A stretch of 64,000 nt of DNA from Listeria valentina (GCF_011800755.1 NZ_JAATJW010000006.1:1-64000), one strand, 5' to 3'; shown: positions 1 to 6,713, numbered from the stretch's first letter. The notes: generated by a model from the letters alone, not told the origin. Numbers and translations: made by a program.

Positions 1-124
1 AATGAAAAGGAGGCTCTTTATTTTGAAAATTTTTAAGTATTTACTCTTTTTGTGTCTACTTTATTGACATCTATCCAGTTGAAAAACATAAAAGAATATA
101 ACTAAAATCCCATCCATTCTATTG

Positions 125-133
125 TGCTATAAT
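125..133 (+). promoter_or_regulatory. Extended -10 promoter for the small + strand gene
   Basis: TGC-TATAAT gives an extended -10 box 36 bp before the start codon at 169. No good -35 box sits 16-18 bp upstream, which is usual for extended -10 promoters. Confidence 0.45.
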
Positions 134-168
134 TGACTTATCTATTTCCCTTTAAGGAGTGTTTTTTT

Positions 169-507
169 ATGAGCTTTAGTTCTGAACAAATCCTACACGC
201 CCAAGAAATATGCCGTATTTTTGAATTTGAAAACTCTTATGAAGATGCTGCTAATACCGAGATTATCCACGTTGAGCTGTTTATAAATACTGACAGGACT
301 AATTGCACCATCAGTATTTGCAAAGATGTTAAAAGGTATTATGAAAATAAAAAGAAACCATTTGAAATCAAAGAGTATTGGCTATTTCAGCATCATCCAA
401 AATTAATGCTCGCAAAGCGAGATTATATGAAAAACCAACCATTAGAAAGAAACATTCCTCGCTTTATTACCCAAGTATATGATCTATTATTTCCAAAACA
501 AAAATAA
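169..507 (+). CDS. Small element protein of unknown function
   Basis: A 112-residue soluble protein I do not recognise. The start at 169 is chosen because AAGGAG at 154-159 lies nine bases upstream; an ATG at 133 in the same frame has no ribosome binding site and overlaps the -10 box. The protein is mixed acidic and basic, with no signal peptide or membrane segment and a Lys/Arg-rich C-terminal half. It is transcribed towards the minus-strand transfer genes, from its own extended -10 promoter, so it is probably an accessory gene rather than part of the transfer operon. No function can be assigned. Confidence 0.6.
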   Translation: MSFSSEQILHAQEICRIFEFENSYEDAANTEIIHVELFINTDRTNCTISICKDVKRYYENKKKPFEIKEYWLFQHHPKLMLAKRDYMKNQPLERNIPRFITQVYDLLFPKQK

Positions 508-571
508 CCACTAAATTTACTTTTCATGCGCTATATCCTATTGTTCCGAAAATATAGTCATTCATTTTTTG

Positions 572-817
572 TTATTTTTTATCAGGTAAATATCCATCAA
601 AACGCCAACGTGAAAATTGTTTGTTTTTTTCAAGTAAGGTAAAGCGAAAAACGCCACGATCATCTGAATGATAGCCAAACGGAAAATCATATGCCTCGCC
701 TTCTTCGACATTTCTCGCATCAAAAAATAAGGCTTCTCGAACAAGAGCAAATTGAGCCTCTTGGTGTTCCTGACAAGCTTCATCGAAGCCACTCTTATTT
801 TGCATTTCAATATGCAT
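572..817 (-). CDS. Small element protein, family member A (unknown function)
   Basis: An 81-residue acidic protein. It aligns along most of its length with the next upstream product (842-1111): both begin with an HIE-x-QN strand, followed by a helix with an EAC-x-x-H core, then EEGE-x-[YF]DF, FTL-[LI]-EKN and a C-terminal WRFD motif. The start ATG at 817 follows a GGAGGGAATGGG region, 24 bp after the stop of the upstream gene, so the two are coupled and probably arose by tandem duplication. Two further, more diverged relatives appear at 3856 and 4175. It is the last visible gene of the minus-strand operon. No known domain is recognised. Confidence 0.7.
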   Translation of the reverse strand: MHIEMQNKSGFDEACQEHQEAQFALVREALFFDARNVEEGEAYDFPFGYHSDDRGVFRFTLLEKNKQFSRWRFDGYLPDKK

Positions 818-841
818 CCCATTCCCTCCAAACTATAATTA

Positions 842-1111
842 TTAATCATCCCAATCATCTGGTCTTTGGTCATCAAAAAAATAGCGATCAAAACGCCAGT
901 TCACATACCTATCATTCTTTTCAATCAACGTAAACTGCAACACTTCGAGAAAGTGCGGCGATTGAAAATCAAAAACAAAATCAAATGGTTCACCTTCCTC
1001 GGTCTCAATCCAAACAACACTCAAAGCCTCAACAGCTCTATCAATATTAGCTTTCTCATGTTTTTTACAAGCCTCTTCTAAACCAGCCAAATTTTGAATT
1101 TCAATATGCAC
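842..1111 (-). CDS. Small element protein, family member B (unknown function)
   Basis: An 89-residue acidic protein, paralogous to the product at 572-817 (shared HIE-x-QN, EAC-x-x-H, EEGEPFDF, FTLIEKN and NWRFD segments) with an extra acidic DD-rich C-terminal tail. I chose the GTG at 1111 because the alignment with its paralogue begins exactly there and GGGGTG precedes it by six bases; starts at 1129 (ATG) or 1153 (TTG) are possible and would add 6 or 14 residues. It follows the ATPase gene at 1157 without a terminator. Function unknown; the location in a transfer operon suggests an accessory role in element maintenance or transfer. Confidence 0.65.
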   Translation of the reverse strand: MHIEIQNLAGLEEACKKHEKANIDRAVEALSVVWIETEEGEPFDFVFDFQSPHFLEVLQFTLIEKNDRYVNWRFDRYFFDDQRPDDWDD

Positions 1112-1156
1112 ATACAGCACCCCAATCATTTTTTTGACTACCTTCACTAACAAAAA

Positions 1157-2566
1157 TCAACTAATTTTCTTAAACTCCTCAATAAAATCAAAATCGCTTG
1201 GCACAAAAGGGCTATAAAACTCTGAAATAACCCCTTTCCCAGCATCCGCATAACCAAATCCAATAATTTCTTTTTGGGAGAACTTCTTGTCCACGTCTCC
1301 AAACATCATGCCATAGCCCACTTCTGAATTTTTCCCTAAGGCAATCCGATAATGAAACTGGTCACGTATCCCATCCGCTAGATATTTCGCATCTGGACGT
1401 TGCAAACCACCAATCAAATAAAAGCCCGTTTGACGACCTAACATCACAATTTGTTTTAAATCGGTCATCACTTCGTCACGTTCACTAAACTTCAACATTT
1501 CCATAAAAGCTACAATCTCATCAAATATCAAGAATTGCGGACGTAAACCAAAATAGCGATAATTTTTACCCGTTTCATAGTTCGGCAATTCTTTAATGGT
1601 GCGAGCACGTTCTTCCATCGCTTTTCTAAATTTATTAATGACCATTTTAATGCCATTTGGTTGACTGTAAACGTTAGGAAAAATGCCTTCTAAATCTGCT
1701 AAATCGGCATTTTTAGGGTCAGCAATGTAAATATCTTCTTTCTTGCATTCACCTTTCACTAACCCTAATAACACTGAAAGAATCACATATGTTTTACCTG
1801 CACCTGTACCCCCACTTAAAAGCATGTGAGGCAACTTATCAAATTCCCAAACGGAGCGTTTCATAAGTGGCAACTTGCCATCTTTCGCGATTACTTCCTG
1901 AATATTAAGCCGATCACGATGAATCGCATAAACAAACTTGTAACAAATATAGCCCTCTTCTAACTCTTCTTTCACGAGCTCACTAAAAAGCGTCTGTTCA
2001 AGTTCCTTTGCTACATCTAAAAATTGATGTTGATGCTTGGTACCATCTAACGGAAAACGAATATAGATATAATCTTTTTTTACTCGATAATACACTTTAG
2101 GAAAATAATCAATCTTTTCTTTCGTTTTCGTTTTCGAAGCCCTCTTACTTTCAAAATCAAATGCCGATAAAATAGCAAAGCCTTCTTTTTCAATTGATTT
2201 TGTTGAATACCAACCTCGATCGATAATGAACCGCGCTAATTTTTGACGATGCTTCATAAAAGTAAACTTTTCAAAGAACAATACTTTCAATCCAAACAAG
2301 CACAAGAAAGTAAAAATAGCCGCTAAAGCAAACGAAATTCCCATTCGAATCCACAAAATCGAAAGAAACCATTCCTTAACACCCACAAACGAATTTGACG
2401 GAGCGAAAGAAGGATAACTTTTAAAAGTTACGCTAATCAACAAAAAAGCCAATAAAAAAGTGGGAATCCCAATTAGAAAACCCACTCGCATAACCACACT
2501 TTTTGTCTTATACCGAATTCTTTTTCCTCGGTACTTATACATGTATTTCTCTATGAAGTTTTTCAT
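1157..2566 (-). CDS. FtsK/HerA-type coupling ATPase (Tn916 Orf21 / ICEBs1 ConQ-like)
   Basis: A 469-residue membrane-anchored ATPase. The N-terminus is basic and is followed by two membrane segments near residues 25-48 and 68-92. The motor domain has a Walker A motif GGTGAGKT near residue 255 and a Walker B-like FLIFDEI near residue 350, typical of the FtsK/SpoIIIE-like proteins that deliver relaxase-bound DNA to the mating channel. Length matches Tn916 Orf21 (about 460). It follows the DUF961 pair at 2579 and 3019, the same order as in Tn916 (orf23-orf22-orf21) and ICEBs1 (ydcP-conQ). In those elements the relaxase gene comes next; here two small genes follow, so a relaxase, if present, lies beyond base 1. 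Confidence 0.88.
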   Translation of the reverse strand: MKNFIEKYMYKYRGKRIRYKTKSVVMRVGFLIGIPTFLLAFLLISVTFKSYPSFAPSNSFVGVKEWFLSILWIRMGISFALAAIFTFLCLFGLKVLFFEKFTFMKHRQKLARFIIDRGWYSTKSIEKEGFAILSAFDFESKRASKTKTKEKIDYFPKVYYRVKKDYIYIRFPLDGTKHQHQFLDVAKELEQTLFSELVKEELEEGYICYKFVYAIHRDRLNIQEVIAKDGKLPLMKRSVWEFDKLPHMLLSGGTGAGKTYVILSVLLGLVKGECKKEDIYIADPKNADLADLEGIFPNVYSQPNGIKMVINKFRKAMEERARTIKELPNYETGKNYRYFGLRPQFLIFDEIVAFMEMLKFSERDEVMTDLKQIVMLGRQTGFYLIGGLQRPDAKYLADGIRDQFHYRIALGKNSEVGYGMMFGDVDKKFSQKEIIGFGYADAGKGVISEFYSPFVPSDFDFIEEFKKIS

Positions 2567-2578
2567 CTTTTATCCTCA

Positions 2579-2983
2579 TTACGCCTTTTGCGTTTGTTTT
2601 TTATCATCGGATGGCTTGTTTTCACTGGAACCATTTCCGCTTGCTGGTTTCATGGCGTCTGCCTGCACTTTAAATTGAACCACATTCGTTTGATTGAGTG
2701 AAAAAGCCGTATAGGGGCTTAATGACACATTTTCAAGCGTCACGAACTTTTTATAGCCAATTTCAGGTTTATCCGCCGTGGGTGGCAGAAAAATAACCAG
2801 TGTATCATTTAAAGCTTCACTAAACACACCTACACGTACAGCATCGACTTCTCCTGTATACTCTCCATCCTCTGTTTTTAAACGATCATCTTCATAACCT
2901 AGAAATTCCAATTTCCCAAGTGTTTTTTCAACATCAAAACGATCTTCTTTCAGTGGATTTTGTTTATTAATTTTAATTGTCAT
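2579..2983 (-). CDS. DUF961 (YdcP/Orf22-like) conjugative element protein
   Basis: A 134-residue cytosolic protein of the DUF961 group, which in ICEBs1 and Tn916 is encoded next to the coupling ATPase and linked to rolling-circle replication or transfer of the element. The core LGKLEFLGYE near residues 20-30 matches the EFLGR core of its neighbour at 3019, and the C-terminal 25 residues are a hydrophilic, low-complexity Ser/Asn/Lys/Gln tail. The ATG at 2983 is taken as start because GGAGAG precedes it; an ATG at 3013 lacks a site. Stop and next start are 13 bp apart, so it is in one transcription unit with the ATPase. Confidence 0.75.
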   Translation of the reverse strand: MTIKINKQNPLKEDRFDVEKTLGKLEFLGYEDDRLKTEDGEYTGEVDAVRVGVFSEALNDTLVIFLPPTADKPEIGYKKFVTLENVSLSPYTAFSLNQTNVVQFKVQADAMKPASGNGSSENKPSDDKKQTQKA

Positions 2984-3018
2984 TTTTAAATTCTCTCCTT
3001 TAATTTTTTTCAATTTCC

Positions 3019-3330
3019 TTAGGCTGGAACAATATTATCCGCCACGACAATCCAATTAATAATCGAACCATTTTGGCTTCTTGTTGCGATGCCTTGCACA
3101 ACAGGATTCACTAATTTTACAGGTGTTTTTGTTTCAAAAGGTTGTACCAGTACATCACTTGGAATATGAACATTTAAACCGCCTACATGTTTAGTCCCCA
3201 TTAGCTTGTAACAATTATGCGTCGTTTTTCGATTTTGTCGGTTTCCTTCCACTAAATCTTCTAACTCATTCCGCCCTAAGAATTCTAAATTTGCAAACTC
3301 TGATTCTTTAAAATAAATATTTTGTAACAT
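3019..3330 (-). CDS. DUF961 (YdcP/Orf23-like) conjugative element protein
   Basis: A 103-residue protein of the DUF961 family, first of the two tandem copies that precede the coupling ATPase. The sequence shows an N-terminal ANLEFLGR segment, the VEGNRQNRKTTHN-type basic middle and the VHIPSDVLVQPFE segment characteristic of YdcP-like proteins. ATG preceded by AAGGAGAG. An intrinsic terminator lies just upstream on the same strand (3362-3397), so this gene and the ATPase either depend on read-through or have their own weak promoter. In ICEBs1 the homologue helps element replication; that role here is inferred. Confidence 0.78.
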   Translation of the reverse strand: MLQNIYFKESEFANLEFLGRNELEDLVEGNRQNRKTTHNCYKLMGTKHVGGLNVHIPSDVLVQPFETKTPVKLVNPVVQGIATRSQNGSIINWIVVADNIVPA

Positions 3331-3361
3331 GTTTTTTTCTCTCCTTTATATTTTTTTCAAT

Positions 3362-3397
3362 AAAAAAAGCATCGTAGTTCATCAAAGACTACCATGC
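3362..3397 (-). terminator. Intrinsic terminator between small-gene block and DUF961 genes
   Basis: On the minus strand GCATgGTAGT pairs with ACTACgATGC (10-bp arms, one mismatch, nine-base loop) and is followed by seven Ts. It sits inside the otherwise co-directional transfer operon, about 30 bp before the DUF961 gene at 3330. Confidence 0.7.
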
Positions 3398-3437
3398 CAC
3401 ATCACTCTTTTCCATTAGACTTCTTTTCTCTTATTAA

Positions 3438-3629
3438 CTATCTTTTTCTAAACAAATCAACATTCGTTAACACTTTATGAGAAATAGGTTGATTCTTTTC
3501 CCATAGAGACTTTTTTTCCGACTCTGTAAGATCATCAGGCGCAGAACAAGAAATCATTCCCTCCTGTTGCTGATAGAAAATAGATAACTCTTTTAACGGA
3601 GTCTGATAGACAGTTTTAAATTTTTCCAT
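3438..3629 (-). CDS. Small element protein of unknown function
   Basis: A 63-residue hydrophilic protein. The start ATG at 3629 overlaps the end of the upstream reading frame (3616-3855) and is preceded by GGTGGAG at a spacing of seven bases; the longer open frame from 3698 overlaps the upstream gene by more than 80 bp and is less likely. It contains LSIFYQQQEG and a KK-SLWEKNQP segment, with no membrane region. It is the last gene before the terminator at 3362-3397. I recognise no family. Confidence 0.5.
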   Translation of the reverse strand: MEKFKTVYQTPLKELSIFYQQQEGMISCSAPDDLTESEKKSLWEKNQPISHKVLTNVDLFRKR

Positions 3630-3855
3630 CACCATCTCCACCTTCGCACTGAACATATTTTTGAAAACGAAGGGCTTCTTGTACAGCAGTAGAAGCACGA
3701 TACCCTAATGATTTTTGAGCCTCTTTCACACTTTCCTGATGCAACTTAGCCACATAGCAAACAAAGATTTCCTGCGTACATAATTGATCAATCGCTTCTT
3801 TTTTCTCAGGGAATTGTTAAACCATCAACCGCTTTATATCTTCTACAGCAACCAT
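3616..3855 (-). pseudogene. Small element gene interrupted by an in-frame TAA
   Basis: A frame opens with ATG at 3855, immediately after the TGA of the upstream gene, reads 12 codons (MVAVEDIKRLMV), meets TAA at 3817-3819, and then continues open for another 66 codons in the same frame to TAA at 3616. The part after the stop is coding-like (QFPEKKEAIDQL then an amphipathic helix with SVKEAQKSLGYRAST and VQEALRFQ), and the next gene starts inside its 3' end as in an intact overlapping operon. A single change of CAA, GAA or AAA to TAA would explain it. I see no Shine-Dalgarno for a restart. Alternatives are a base-call error or an unusual read-through gene. Confidence 0.6.
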
Positions 3856-4146
3856 TCAATCGAACCCCCTAAAGGAACAACGAACGTTTAATACATCCGT
3901 CTCTTGATCTTCCGTTTTCTTAAAATCTAAACGTCCTATATAATTTAATTTTGGGACTCGTAGATCAAAACAAATGGTCTCTCCCCAATGAAGCTGGACA
4001 AACTCTGCATGTAGACCATCCATAATCTGACTGATAGTCACTGTTAAATATTCACCAGCCTGTAGATTCTCTTTCAAGCACATCTGATCAAATTTCTTGA
4101 TCACCTCTTCTACTTCAGACAGATTCAGAATTTCAAAAACACCCAA
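3856..4146 (-). CDS. Small element protein, family member C (unknown function)
   Basis: A 96-residue acidic protein. The TTG at 4146 is preferred because GGAGGAATGG precedes it; an ATG at 4161 gives five more residues but overlaps that site. The N-terminal strand GVFEILN followed by a helix (SEVEEVIKKFDQ) and the C-terminal RLDFKK...VRCSF segment follow the same plan as members at 842 and 4175: IQN-like strand, Leu-Glu helix, a GE-x-x-x-F core and a final strand ending in RF or SF. The similarity is weak and is my reading by eye. It sits between family member D and the interrupted gene, coupled at both ends. Confidence 0.62.
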   Translation of the reverse strand: MGVFEILNLSEVEEVIKKFDQMCLKENLQAGEYLTVTISQIMDGLHAEFVQLHWGETICFDLRVPKLNYIGRLDFKKTEDQETDVLNVRCSFRGFD

Positions 4147-4174
4147 CAGCCATTCCTCCATTCATTTTTTTATC

Positions 4175-4477
4175 TCATAGTTTTTGTAAAAAGAAACGAA
4201 CATAGACTTGATCTTTATCGGATAAATCCTCGATTTTTTCAAAAATCAGGATTTGATGAATATTGGCTACTTCAATCTTAATGGGAATACCAAGGGATTC
4301 ACCATTTTGTAAAGATAATCCGTTGGACTCTAAAAATTCCAACACTTCATGAAACATCAAAGGCTCTAACTCTTCTATTTTAGCCGCTCGTTGGCGCAAA
4401 ATATCTAAAAGCTTCGTATGATAACCATTTAAGAAATCTTCAAGTTGTCCTTGATTTTGTATGATTACTTTTAACAA
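4175..4477 (-). CDS. Small element protein, family member D (unknown function), first gene of minus operon
   Basis: A 100-residue acidic protein with TTG start; GAAGGAG lies 11 bases upstream. It begins MLKVIIQN then QLEDFL, has NGESLGIPIKIEV in the middle and ends ILIFEKIEDLSDKDQVYVRF, which parallels the HIEIQN-LEEA...GEPFDF...FTLIEKN...WRFD pattern of the proteins at 572 and 842. It is the first gene after a leader that contains a promoter, a short peptide frame and an intrinsic terminator, so its expression, and that of the downstream genes, is probably controlled by attenuation. No domain is recognised. Confidence 0.66.
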   Translation of the reverse strand: MLKVIIQNQGQLEDFLNGYHTKLLDILRQRAAKIEELEPLMFHEVLEFLESNGLSLQNGESLGIPIKIEVANIHQILIFEKIEDLSDKDQVYVRFFLQKL

Positions 4478-4515
4478 ATTCGCATCACTCCTTCGTAAAA
4501 AAGACCCTTTTTCAT

Positions 4516-4560
4516 AAAAAAAAGGAATGTAGATTTTACTTCTTTAGAACCCTACATTCC
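4516..4560 (-). terminator. Leader terminator (candidate attenuator) of the element operon
   Basis: Minus-strand GGAATGTAG and CTACATTCC form a perfect 9-bp stem (19-base loop) followed by eight Ts, 39 bp before the first gene. A second GAATGTAG at 4575-4582 could also pair with the 3' arm, giving alternative folds. Confidence 0.72.
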
Positions 4561-4604
4561 TTCTAACAAAATTTCTACATTCTCGATCTGGAATAAAATG
4601 CTGA

Positions 4605-4652
4605 TCAGCAACAGAACAAATTTTCCTCCATCTGATTTTTAATCTTAAGCAT
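4605..4652 (-). CDS. 15-codon leader peptide upstream of the attenuator
   Basis: ATG at 4652 follows GAGAGGAG at a good distance and encodes MLKIKNQMEENLFCC then TGA. It lies between the predicted promoter (4717-4745) and the terminator hairpin (4516-4560), about 45 bp before the hairpin, the position expected of a leader peptide in ribosome-dependent attenuation. The paired Cys codons at the end are the only obvious stall candidate. There is no evidence that the peptide has another function. Confidence 0.5.
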   Translation of the reverse strand: MLKIKNQMEENLFCC

Positions 4653-4716
4653 TTCTCTACTCCTCTCAAATGTAAGTGTTTTACTTGTTCCCCTAATCAT
4701 TGTGGAACTAATTTTT

Positions 4717-4745
4717 CTATTAAATCGTTATAAAAACGATCACAA
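4717..4745 (-). promoter_or_regulatory. Promoter with palindromic operator in the spacer
   Basis: Minus-strand TTGTGA (4740-4745) and TAATAG (4717-4722) are separated by exactly 17 bp. The spacer is filled by ATCGTT-N5-AACGAT (4724-4740), a perfect inverted repeat, the usual place for a repressor to block polymerase. The element's Xre protein or one of the two small regulators is the natural candidate ligand. Confidence 0.55.
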
Positions 4746-4776
4746 AACATTGTTGACGCAATGTCTTGTTTTTTAC

Positions 4777-4807
4777 GAACGTTTATCCTTCTAACGTTCT
4801 TTTTTTT
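4777..4807 (+). terminator. Intrinsic terminator on + strand
   Basis: GAACGTT and AACGTTC form a 7-bp stem with a 9-base loop followed by eight Ts. No + strand gene precedes it, so it would stop antisense transcription entering the operon leader. Confidence 0.5.
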
Positions 4808-5007
4808 AACTTGTCCATCCTCTCGCTAGGTTCTGATTCCATCACGGCGCTTATCAACTATTTCAAGATCATCGCATTATTTTCTAATGCTCCCATACAA
4901 AATAATCTAGTAGGCTTTCATCGGATGCCACCGAGACTGTTTTTGGCTATCAGTCAACCCAAGGTTTCTCATCCCCGATTGTTCCTCATAAGCGAGGCGC
5001 TCGAAAA

Positions 5008-5043
5008 GTCACACGTGACAAATCTAAAGAATACCTCTATAAT
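5008..5043 (+). promoter_or_regulatory. + strand promoter overlapped by a 12-bp palindrome
   Basis: GTGACA (5015-5020) and TATAAT (5038-5043) are 17 bp apart. GTCACACGTGAC (5008-5019), a palindrome with a two-base centre, covers the -35 box. The start site would be near 5050 and a terminator hairpin begins at 5066. The stretch 4808-5226 holds no convincing gene on either strand; this module and the hairpins are all I see in it. Confidence 0.5.
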
Positions 5044-5065
5044 AAAAGTGTTGAGTTTTTATTTG

Positions 5066-5099
5066 AGGCGTTCTTGATTTTATCAGGAGCGCTTTTCTT
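5066..5099 (+). terminator. Intrinsic terminator directly after the + strand promoter
   Basis: A 13-bp stem (5066-5078 with 5082-5094, three G-U pairs, three-base loop) followed by a T-rich tract. It lies about 16 bp after the predicted start site and would release an RNA of roughly 45-50 nucleotides. Confidence 0.6.
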
Positions 5100-5226
5100 A
5101 TACCCATTTTTATTGTGTTTACTTAGCTGTTTGGGCTATGTAATTGTCAAAGAACAAAAATTTATAATCATTGAACCATTTTAATGGTTGGATTCGAATT
5201 GGTGGTCTATCTTCACACCTTTGAAA

Positions 5227-5466
5227 TCAATTTAAAATGGTTTGAATGTGGCGGTGATACACACCATAATGTTTACTAATACGACGATAAGACACGCCTT
5301 TAGCAAGTAATTTTAATACAGTTTCTTTTGAGAACGGTTCATTCAAATAGTGGTCTATCAGCACACTTTTTAGCGCCATACTCATTCTCAAATTCCAATC
5401 GCCCTCCATTTGCTTTGCGAGTGGGACAGCTTTTCGCATGATCTCATGCGTTTTTTTGTAATTCAA
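5227..5466 (-). CDS. Small HTH-containing element regulator
   Basis: A 79-residue protein. The start is TTG at 5466, because GAGGAGGAA precedes it and the product then begins NYKKTHEIM, like a class of phage and ICE proteins with an N-terminal H-x-x-A-K-x-x-x-GD-x-x-x-R-x-S-x-AL segment, here LAKQMEGDWNLRMSMALK. The C-terminal third (LAKGVSYRRISKHYGVYHRHIQTIL) looks like a helix-turn-helix. It overlaps the upstream regulator by 23 bp. The two are probably translated together and act on the element operon or on excision; the exact target is not known. Confidence 0.65.
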   Translation of the reverse strand: MNYKKTHEIMRKAVPLAKQMEGDWNLRMSMALKSVLIDHYLNEPFSKETVLKLLAKGVSYRRISKHYGVYHRHIQTILN

Positions 5467-5653
5467 ACTCTGATTCCTCCTCTGCAAAACCATATACCTT
5501 TTTAAAATAAAGAGCATTTACTTTTCCTCGTTTTACCTTAAAACCTTGTTCTTTTAATTCTTTATTTAATTCACTAATAACTTGATATGCTCCCGAAAGA
5601 CTTATATCCATTAAATTTGCAACTTGATGGACATTTAAAAAATTCATATTCAC
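5444..5653 (-). CDS. MerR/Xis-like winged-helix element protein
   Basis: A 69-residue DNA-binding protein. The N-terminal half NVHQVANLMDISLSGAYQVI is a helix-turn-helix of the excisionase/MerR-like type, followed by a helix (SELNKELKEQG) and a wing ending YFKKVYG, a signature I know from small ICE proteins annotated as excisionase or transcription regulator. ATG preceded by GGAGGGG. It is transcribed away from the Xre repressor across a shared control region, as with the immR-xis pair in ICEBs1. Assignment as Xis versus regulator is open. Confidence 0.7.
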   Translation of the reverse strand: MNMNFLNVHQVANLMDISLSGAYQVISELNKELKEQGFKVKRGKVNALYFKKVYGFAEEESEFELQKNA

Positions 5654-5832
5654 CCCTCCTTTTTATAACCATTTATATTAACTACACATAATATACCATT
5701 AAGTTATAAACTTTTAAAGTATTTTATTTGTTATAAATGCAAATAAATTATAATAAACTTTGATGTATATACTCGAAAAGAATCTTATTGTATATTGATA
5801 CTAGTAAATAATAAAAAAGGAGAATCAAATTT
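5654..5832. promoter_or_regulatory. Divergent control region with repeated GTTATAAA motifs
   Basis: AT-rich intergenic region between the minus regulators and the + repressor. GTTATAAA occurs at 5703-5710 and 5730-5737 and inverted at 5662-5669. The copies lie where promoters for both directions must be, so they are candidate operators for the Xre repressor. -10-like TATATT boxes occur on both strands but without clear -35 boxes. Confidence 0.4.
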
Positions 5833-6165
5833 ATGTATAGTTTCGGCAAACGATTAAAAAGCTTACGAAAAAAAAAGAATCTAACTCAAAAAGAACTAGC
5901 TGAAAAATTAAAAATTAGTCAAGTAACGATATCAAAATATGAAAATGATATAATTGAACCTGACAATTCAAATCTCAATAAACTTGCTGAAATATTTGAT
6001 ACAACAATAGACTATTTGTTAGGTAGAACTAACAACCCCAATAATAATTCGGACAATATATCAGTTCACTTCTTTGAACGGGAAAATCTAACTGATGAAG
6101 ACCTAGAATATATTAATACTCTAATTGAAGCATTAAAAAGAAAGAGTAAAAATAAAAAGAACTAA
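5833..6165 (+). CDS. Xre-family repressor (ImmR-like)
   Basis: A 110-residue repressor. The helix-turn-helix spans residues 5-60 (GKRLKSLRKKKNLTQKELAEKL... with the typical ISQVTISKYENDIIEPD recognition part), ending DYLLGRTN as in ImmR and other SinR/cI-like proteins; the C-terminal part has an acidic helix and a Lys-rich tail. AAAGGAG precedes ATG. The next gene encodes an HExxH protease, the arrangement of ImmR/ImmA in ICEBs1, where the protease cleaves the repressor to induce the element after SOS or quorum signals. Regulation by cleavage here is inferred from that pairing. Confidence 0.88.
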   Translation: MYSFGKRLKSLRKKKNLTQKELAEKLKISQVTISKYENDIIEPDNSNLNKLAEIFDTTIDYLLGRTNNPNNNSDNISVHFFERENLTDEDLEYINTLIEALKRKSKNKKN

Positions 6166-6186
6166 TTCGTACTTGAGGTGATGAAA

Positions 6187-6681
6187 ATGCCATTTATTTA
6201 TGAACCCACATCACTAGAAAAACATGCAGAAAATTACTTAACATCTTTAAAAATTTTCCATCCTTATCAAATAAATATAGAAAACATCTGTACTCTAGAA
6301 AATCTAGATTACGGACTTGGAAAAACTTCTTGTTATTTAGTTGTTAATGACTATCGCTTTATTTCTATAAACGAACAAAAAAATTCAAAAGACCAACAAT
6401 TTGAATTTCTACATGAATTATCTCATAATCATTTTGACCATAACTTATATACCGCTCAATGCATCGATCTAGAAAAACAAGCAAGATTATTTTCATTATA
6501 TCTCGCAATTCCATTACACATGTTTCGATTTATTAATTTCAACTCACAAAACATAATTAAAGAAACCAGTGACTTATTCAACATCCCTGAAGATTACACA
6601 TTAGAAAGACTTCAAATGATTTATGAACGTAAAATTTCTAATTCAAGTATCCAAAACACTATTTTTTTTAACCATATTTAG
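6187..6681 (+). CDS. ImmA/IrrE-family metalloprotease
   Basis: A 164-residue protein with the zinc-protease motif HELSH at residues 76-80 and a downstream EKQARLFSLYLAIP helix of the ImmA/IrrE (DUF955) family that supplies the third metal ligand. The start is ATG at 6187, with GAGGTG six bases upstream; earlier in-frame starts overlap that site. It is 21 bp from the Xre gene and 32 bp from the integrase, all in one direction. In ICEBs1 and phi105, ImmA inactivates ImmR to release excision and transfer genes; that is the expected role here. Confidence 0.85.
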   Translation: MPFIYEPTSLEKHAENYLTSLKIFHPYQINIENICTLENLDYGLGKTSCYLVVNDYRFISINEQKNSKDQQFEFLHELSHNHFDHNLYTAQCIDLEKQARLFSLYLAIPLHMFRFINFNSQNIIKETSDLFNIPEDYTLERLQMIYERKISNSSIQNTIFFNHI

Positions 6682-6713
6682 AACATACGTTCTTAAAGAG
6701 GAGGTAAACTATA

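Noticed and set aside
2-67. Short + strand frame with AAGGAGG and a hydrophobic product ending LLFLCLLY
   Set aside because: Only 14-21 codons at the window edge, no promoter visible; it may be a relic of a lipoprotein signal or a peptide, but nothing supports it as a gene.
1082-1153. N-terminal extension of family member B to 1153
   Set aside because: No ribosome binding site and no counterpart in the paralogue; kept only as an alternative start.
4766-5077. 103-codon + strand frame in the element leader region
   Set aside because: No ribosome binding site, begins over a terminator stem and ends in a promoter and terminator; composition is not coding-like.
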